Shown: positions 14,374 to 18,003 of the stretch, one piece after another | How the letters are laid out: each line of letters opens with the position of its first letter | How positions within the stretch are numbered: the first letter of the stretch is position 1 | NCBI GenBank assembly: GCA_964505975.1 | Contig: CAZDLW010000096.1 | Location: forward strand, 1 to 18,003 | Direction of reading: 5' to 3' | DNA length: 18,003 nt | From: Gp6-AA40 sp964505975 | Lineage (GTDB): Bacteria; Acidobacteriota; Vicinamibacteria; Vicinamibacterales; UBA2999 | Made by a program: the position numbers and the translations under genes | The notes under the pieces: model-generated | The model's input: the letters and a program-made list of their open reading frames with translations, nothing else | Database searches by the model: none | Told to the model about the DNA's origin: nothing

Positions 14374-15288
14374 GTGTCCATCCGCCGTTCCGTTCTTCTG
14401 GCCGGTCTCACCTTCTCGCTCGCCTCCCTGGGTTTCAGCCTGGGCAGCTGGTCTACCCAGCGCCGCATGGCCGAACAGATTGCCGAGAACGACGCGCAAC
14501 TCGCCATGCTCGCGCGCAGCATCCTGCAGATGCGCGAAGCGGAGGTGCTCGTGTCGGGAACGGTGGGCCGCCAGGAGCCGGCTGTGGTGAACGCCGTGGG
14601 CGACCCGCAGATCGCGCTGGTCGACGAGATCAAGCGTCAGATCCAGAGTGAGATGGGGCTCTTTCCCGTGAGGCTGCTCCGGGAGCGTCGTGAGAGCTTC
14701 GTCGAGCTGAACGCGCGGGACAACACGGGCCGCACGAGCTACGGCACCGCTGGCTACCTGGGGCAGGGCCATTTCATCACGGTGAAGCACGGCGTCGTCG
14801 CGCTCGATCCTCCCGCAAAGGGGCGCGAGCCGCGGAGCATCACCGAGGTGACCATCCGCTATCGAGACCGCGACCTGCCCGTCACCATCGTCGATGCCGG
14901 CGACGCCAAAGTGGAAGTGGACGCTGGCGACTGGGCCATCGTCAAGGTGGACGAGGAGATCGATCTTCCCCCGCTGCGCGCCGACACCTCCTACTCGTTC
15001 GATTTTGCGGAACCGGTCTTCCGGCTCGGAAACGACTATTCCAAGGGGATCATTCTCAGCACCGGATACGTGGGTCAGCGGACGCCGGCCGGCCTGGTCA
15101 CCTGTTTGACCGACGGACATCCAGGTGTCTCAGGTGGTGGCGTGCTCAATCAGGAGGGCGACCTCGTCGGCATTCCCGTGGGCCGGATGCAGGGCGACTA
15201 CCGGTTCTCGTTCATCCTGCCGCTTCGTCCCGAAATGTTCCGCAGCCTGCCGGCATTCACGGTGTCGGAGGGCCTGGACGGCGAGTAG
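14374..15288 (+). CDS. Membrane-anchored or secreted trypsin-fold serine protease
   Basis: GTG 14374 was chosen because GGAG lies 6 nt upstream and the product then starts with a signal/anchor segment (MSIRRSVLLAGLTFSLASLG), giving 304 residues. Residues about 26-60 are helical and charged (RRMAEQIAENDAQLAMLARS), possibly a coiled coil. From about 125 on the pattern is a chymotrypsin-like fold: His139 in FITVKHGVV, Asp186 in GDWAIVKVD, and Ser253 in GVSGGGVLNQEGDLVGIP. These correspond to the TAAH, DLALLKV and GNSGGP motifs of DegP/S1C proteases, but His lacks the usual TAA context and the serine motif is GVSGGG. No PDZ domain follows. It could be a periplasmic quality-control or signalling protease, or a divergent member with restricted substrates. 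It follows its own promoter and a structured leader. Confidence 0.8.
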   Translation: MSIRRSVLLAGLTFSLASLGFSLGSWSTQRRMAEQIAENDAQLAMLARSILQMREAEVLVSGTVGRQEPAVVNAVGDPQIALVDEIKRQIQSEMGLFPVRLLRERRESFVELNARDNTGRTSYGTAGYLGQGHFITVKHGVVALDPPAKGREPRSITEVTIRYRDRDLPVTIVDAGDAKVEVDAGDWAIVKVDEEIDLPPLRADTSYSFDFAEPVFRLGNDYSKGIILSTGYVGQRTPAGLVTCLTDGHPGVSGGGVLNQEGDLVGIPVGRMQGDYRFSFILPLRPEMFRSLPAFTVSEGLDGE

Positions 15289-15390
15289 AGTGCGCAGGCA
15301 TCGTGCGGGCTCTACTACCAGCCTGGGCTCTGCCCTTCGTCCTTCGAGCGTCAGTCGCGACGCCACGAAAGCAGCCGAGGGTGATATTCA

Positions 15391-15406
15391 GCCGCTACGC
15401 AGCGGT
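15391..15406 (+). terminator. Weak hairpin after the protease gene (possible terminator or REP-like unit)
   Basis: GCCGCT and AGCGGT pair around the loop ACGC about 100 nt after the protease stop, followed by 'tctg' rather than a T-run. The stem is GC-rich but short, so termination is uncertain. Its core resembles the CCGCTATGCGG palindromes at 9146-9201. Confidence 0.3.
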
Positions 15407-15515
15407 TCTGACACCTCGCCCGAACGAGCAGTCTGCCGCGGTGCTCGAAGCGAAGCGCGTCTTCCGATATCGAGTCGCGCAGCACCAGGCGCGCGACGGA
15501 CACGCCACCCGCACG

Positions 15516-15521
15516 TATACT
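15516..15521 (+). promoter_or_regulatory. -10 box placed for leaderless transcription of the nucleotidyltransferase gene
   Basis: TATACT matches the -10 consensus at five of six positions. It ends 6 nt before GTG 15528, so the expected transcription start coincides with the first base of the start codon. No Shine-Dalgarno precedes that GTG, which fits a leaderless mRNA. No -35 box is evident at 16-18 nt upstream, so activity may be low or activator-dependent. Confidence 0.45.
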
Positions 15522-15527
15522 CAACGC

Positions 15528-16040
15528 GTGAATGCCGAGCCGCTTCTCGTCGAAGTCGCTCGCCGGCTTCAGGAACTGCGGTTCGAAGTAGTGCTGATCG
15601 GAAACGCGGCCGCAGCGCTGCAGGGTGCGCCGGTCACGACGGTTGACTTCGATTTCATGTTCCGGAAGACGCCGGTGAACATGCGCAAGCTCAAGGCGTT
15701 GGCGACGGCGCTTGGCGCCACGGTGCTCCGGCCGTACTACCCGGCGTCAGACATGTTCCGTGTCGTGAGAGACGAGGATGGACTGCAGCTGGACTTCATG
15801 ACGACGATCCACGGCGTGCGTTCGTTCGCGGGAATCCGCGATCGCGCGACCGTGGTGAAGTTTGGAGAGACGGCGCTCCTCGTGGCCTCACTCCCGGATA
15901 TCATCCGCAGCAAGAAGGCAGCGCGGCGGCCCCGAGACCGTGCGGTGCTCGATGTACTGGAGCGGACGCATGAAGAAGCCAGCCGGCAGGAAGCAGCGAC
16001 TCGCCGCCCTGCGACGCGAAAGCGACCGCGCCCTCGTTGA
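15528..16040 (+). CDS. AbiEii/MenT-like nucleotidyltransferase-fold protein (putative toxin-type)
   Basis: From GTG 15528 the product has 170 residues. It shows the pol-beta nucleotidyltransferase pattern: a helix, then VVLIGNAAAALQG (Gly25-Asn26), then TTVDFDF with Asp40 and Asp42, and a third acidic residue Asp89 in LQLDFM. A helical part follows with LPDIIRSKKAARRPRDRAVLDVLE, which is common in AbiEii/DUF6036-type proteins. The C-terminus is a basic tail (RRPATRKRPRPR) encoded by the overlap with the next gene. Members of this broad superfamily include toxins that transfer nucleotides to tRNA or other targets, but the target here is unknown. The usual GS/GG is GN. An upstream in-frame start at 15303 would add 75 residues that look non-coding, so the leaderless start is preferred. 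Confidence 0.75.
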   Translation: MNAEPLLVEVARRLQELRFEVVLIGNAAAALQGAPVTTVDFDFMFRKTPVNMRKLKALATALGATVLRPYYPASDMFRVVRDEDGLQLDFMTTIHGVRSFAGIRDRATVVKFGETALLVASLPDIIRSKKAARRPRDRAVLDVLERTHEEASRQEAATRRPATRKRPRPR

Positions 16041-16128
16041 GCAGATCCGCGCACGCCTCGCGCTCCCGCCCGAGAAGCGCACACACTTCCTGCGCACACG
16101 CGTCACCGTGAAGGGCACGGCTGCCTAA
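15970..16128 (+). CDS. Small basic protein overlapping the nucleotidyltransferase gene (putative partner or antitoxin)
   Basis: ATG 15970 has an excellent ribosome binding site, GGAG at 15959-15962, 7 nt upstream. The 52-residue product overlaps the end of the nucleotidyltransferase gene by 71 nt in another frame. It starts with a Lys/Arg-rich stretch (MKKPAGRKQRLAALRRE), continues as an amphipathic helix (SDRALVEQIRARLALPP), and ends with EKRTHFLRTRVTVKGTAA. The 'xLPPEKRTHFLR' element reads like a conserved small-protein motif I associate with genes next to nucleotidyltransferases, though I cannot name a family. The tight overlap, matching direction and separate ribosome binding site suggest a co-expressed two-gene module. 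Whether it neutralises, assists or is unrelated to its neighbour is unknown. Confidence 0.6.
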   Translation: MKKPAGRKQRLAALRRESDRALVEQIRARLALPPEKRTHFLRTRVTVKGTAA

Positions 16129-16221
16129 CGCGAGAGATCGGAGCACCCCGAGCGCAGCCGCCGGCCCCAGTGCCATCCAGGGATACACGATGAAGACGCC
16201 GAACACGGCGAAGAACGACAC
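16129..16221 (-). pseudogene. Possible truncated membrane-protein gene start (remnant)
   Basis: On the minus strand, a GTG at 16221 sits 9 nt after the stop of the broken secreted-protein gene. It begins a strongly hydrophobic stretch (SFFAVFGVFIVYPWMALGPA, then AALGVL) typical of a transmembrane helix. After about 31 residues the frame runs antisense into the small basic gene and loses membrane character. This looks like the first helix of a downstream operon gene whose remainder was lost when the convergent module arrived. There is no good ribosome binding site. A chance hydrophobic frame is the alternative. Confidence 0.25.
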
Positions 16222-16230
16222 GGTGGCGTG

Positions 16231-17238
16231 TCAGCGGCCGGGTGCCGGCGCCTCCGTGACGCGGGCGCCGCGGAGGATGTTGGCCAGGCCGTAGTTGCCT
16301 TCGTGGCACGCGTACTCGTAGAGCGGCCCATCCATGCGTCGGATGGTCGACTCGCCGGACCACGCCGTCGTCCAGGTGCCGGGATCGTCCACGGTGAACT
16401 CGTACCGGATGGTGTCCCCGTCTACTGGCGTGAGACGTTCGACGACGTGGAGCCGTTCGCTGGCGAAGATGTCCTGGCGGGTGTTCTGCGGCGACCCGCG
16501 GAAGTTGGTGCGATCCGTGAAGTTCGTCGTGTCCACGACGAGCGTCCCGTTCTCCCAACGGCCCACCGCATGACCGGCGAGCCAGCGCACGCCCGGCCCT
16601 GGGTGGGGCCGTCCATCCAGGTGGACGATGCGTACGGCGTCCATCAGTTCGTGCCGGATGATTATCTGATCGTGCGCCTGCAGGATCTGGAGGTTCGCAT
16701 AGTAGGTGGGCGGCAGCATGGGCGGCCCCACGTTGCCCCATGAGATGCAGCGCTCGGCCAGCGACCGGCTCTGCGCGCCGTCCGACGACAGTGCCCGCTG
16801 CGTGGCGCGCTGGTGCGGCAGTTGGCGTTAGGCCTCTGGTGTCAGCGCCGGCAGCCGCCCGTTGCGCGGTTCGACGATGAGCGAGGTCCGCAGGTTCTCC
16901 CGCTTCGCGTAATTCTCCGCCTGCCAGATCGCATCGTCGTAGTGGATGTCGTCGCTCGGCTGGGCCAGCAGCCGGTCGATCCGCTGTTTGACGAACGCGA
17001 CGGCCTCCTCGGGGGTGAAGAACTCCTTGTCCGCGAATTCCGCAGGACGCTCGAGCGGGGTGTAGGTGTCGTTGGTCCAGTAGCCCTGGATGTCGGGTTG
17101 CCCGTCAGCGAGCAGCGGCAGGTCGTGTTCGCGCAGGGTGCGCCCGGCGCCGGACTGGCCACTGGCGATCGTCCCTGTGGCGGGAAGCAGGAGCAATAGA
17201 AGCACGACAGACGGCAGCCTCGACCCGTGGTGGCGCAT
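16231..17238 (-). pseudogene. Secreted protein of a lineage-restricted family, broken by one in-frame ochre codon
   Basis: Start ATG at 17238 has GGAGG five nt upstream (minus strand) and begins a signal peptide (MRHHGSRLPSVVLLLLLLPA, cut near ASG-QS). The mature N-terminal half contains PDIQGYWTNDTYTPLERP and KEFFTPEEA, ending LPALTPEA before TAA at 16828-16830 (codon 137). The same frame then stays open for 198 codons with clear homologous content: SLAERCISWGNVGPPMLPPT, VVDTTNFTDRTNFRG, YEFTVDDPGTWTTAW, YEYACHEGNYGLANILRGAR, and a natural stop at 16231-16233. I recognise this as one continuous family, common in Acidobacteriota genomes and without known function to me. The stop most simply arose by CAA to TAA. 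No ribosome binding site for a restart is seen. Sequencing error or a recent null allele are alternatives. Confidence 0.75.
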
Positions 17239-17419
17239 CGGAACCTCCGCTGCTGATGTGCTCGAAAGCGGAGTCATCTTACTCGGAATCCGGGTTGCGG
17301 CGTGCGGACGCGCCCGTCGCGACGGCGACCGGCTCCTGAGGTTAGCGGCGAAGCAGGAGTGGGACGAACGCCGTCAGTCGCGCCAGGCGGCCCGTCGAGT
17401 GTCACAACCTTTGGGAGTG

Positions 17420-17662
17420 CTATTGACGAACGTGGTGGGCGTCGCGGGTCCGCGCCAGAAACTTCGCGTTCACCAGCGTTGTCAGCACAGCACGACAAAG
17501 GGCAATGTCAAACGACCAGAGCCGTGCGGCCTGCGCTTCCGTCAGCCGCAGCCCGGGCATTTCGAGATAGTCGGCCATCGCTCGGCGAAGGGCCTCGTCG
17601 AAGGCGGGCTGCACGCCAGCGCCGGGAGGGCCTGACTGCGGATGGACAAGTGCCGTCGACAT
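17420..17662 (-). CDS. Small winged-helix-like protein of unknown function
   Basis: The 80-residue product (ATG at 17662, TAG at 17420-17422) has a low-complexity N-terminus and a helix (FDEALRRAMADYLEMP). It then has a helix-turn-helix-like core at about 38-72: LRLTEAQAARLWSFD, then CRAVLTTLVNAKFLARTRD. The order 'threonine-capped helix, second helix with a Cys, then a short beta hairpin' matches winged-helix domains in which a buried hydrophobic helix precedes 'FLxRTxDG'. In this copy the usual glycine of that turn is replaced (TRDAHHVR). Such small proteins are frequent as stand-alone genes in Acidobacteriota; I know of no assigned function. It could bind DNA as a small regulator. There is no strong Shine-Dalgarno. 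It is separated by 181 nt from the broken secreted-protein gene, and that gap contains a perfect 12-bp palindrome at 17314-17325. Confidence 0.6.
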   Translation of the reverse strand: MSTALVHPQSGPPGAGVQPAFDEALRRAMADYLEMPGLRLTEAQAARLWSFDIALCRAVLTTLVNAKFLARTRDAHHVRQ

Positions 17663-18003
17663 ATGGTGTCCGTTCTGCGGGCGTGCTGTCGCGTCCGGGC
17701 GCCCGCCGCTCGGGACGTCGGCAGAGCGACGGCACTCCTCGACGCGCCCGCTCGGCGCCGGAGTGTCGCAGGGTCCTGAAAAGGATCGACTCCTGCCTTA
17801 TATGTCTCGGTCGTTTCGTGTCGGAACTTCACCGGTCTGCGCGCCGATGCGTTCAAGATCCCCCGGACTTGACAACCTCGTTACTGGCGGGACACCGATC
17901 GGCAAATTTCCTGTCATTGTCCCGTCGGCTGACGACGCGTCATGGCAGGGCACGCCGGCCCTGACGAGCTCGAGCGTGCCCAACCCAGGCTCTCGCGCGA
18001 TGC
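17663..18003. other. Gene-free right end of the window
   Basis: No open frame here has both a plausible start signal and family-like protein content. On the minus strand, TATAAG at 17797-17802 could serve as a -10 for the small winged-helix gene, giving a leader of about 130 nt, but the -35 is poor. Two mutually exclusive hairpins lie near the edge: cagggc/gccctg (17946-17951 with 17958-17963) and gggcacgc/gcgtgccc (17948-17955 with 17974-17981), neither followed by a T-tract. A + strand TTGACA at 17869-17874 lacks a -10 partner. Confidence 0.5.

Noticed and set aside
16813..17199. A plus-strand frame of 128 codons
   Set aside because: It is antisense to the N-terminal half of the secreted-protein gene, whose signal peptide and motifs are clear.
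17302..17964. A 220-codon plus-strand frame at the right end
   Set aside because: It is antisense to the better supported small winged-helix gene, low in hydrophobic core patterns, rich in Arg/Ser/Pro, and has no ribosome binding site.
1..18003. CRISPR array, insertion sequence, phage genes or rRNA
   Set aside because: No regularly spaced repeats, transposase or integrase frames, terminal inverted repeats with target duplications, or rRNA signatures were seen on either strand.

Overview
The window is GC-rich and gene-dense. It looks like a chromosomal segment of an Acidobacteriota bacterium, probably Vicinamibacteria-like. This is inferred from the era / recO / glyQ / glyS / pyruvate phosphate dikinase / mutL gene set, the abundance of secreted S9-type and lineage-restricted signal-peptide proteins, and codon use strongly biased to G or C at third positions. 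No rRNA gene is present to confirm the taxonomy.

Left and centre (1-14054, all + strand). The window opens inside the C-terminal domain of a CorC/HlyC-type protein. It continues with a secreted S9 prolyl-oligopeptidase-family peptidase, the ribosome-assembly GTPase Era, an MgtE magnesium channel, the recombination mediator RecO, both subunits of the bacterial alpha2beta2 glycyl-tRNA synthetase, a pyruvate phosphate dikinase and MutL. These are mostly housekeeping genes in short-spaced, co-directional order. Four things stand out: a 27-residue insertion in RecO, a 7-nt tandem repeat before recO, a REP-like inverted pair plus competing hairpins before the dikinase gene, and a histone-H1-like basic tail on the dikinase.

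Right side (14055-18003) is accessory in character. A near-consensus sigma70-type promoter drives a structured, GEMM-like leader and a membrane-anchored trypsin-fold protease. Next comes a compact two-gene module: an AbiEii/MenT-like nucleotidyltransferase with a -10 box placed for leaderless transcription, overlapped by a 52-codon basic partner with its own ribosome binding site. It converges on minus-strand DNA that holds a possible membrane-protein remnant, a secreted-protein gene broken by one in-frame ochre codon, and a small winged-helix-like protein. The last 340 bp have no convincing gene.

The best candidate for an undescribed system is the nucleotidyltransferase plus small-partner module (15516-16128). 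Second is the structured leader of the protease (14191-14373).
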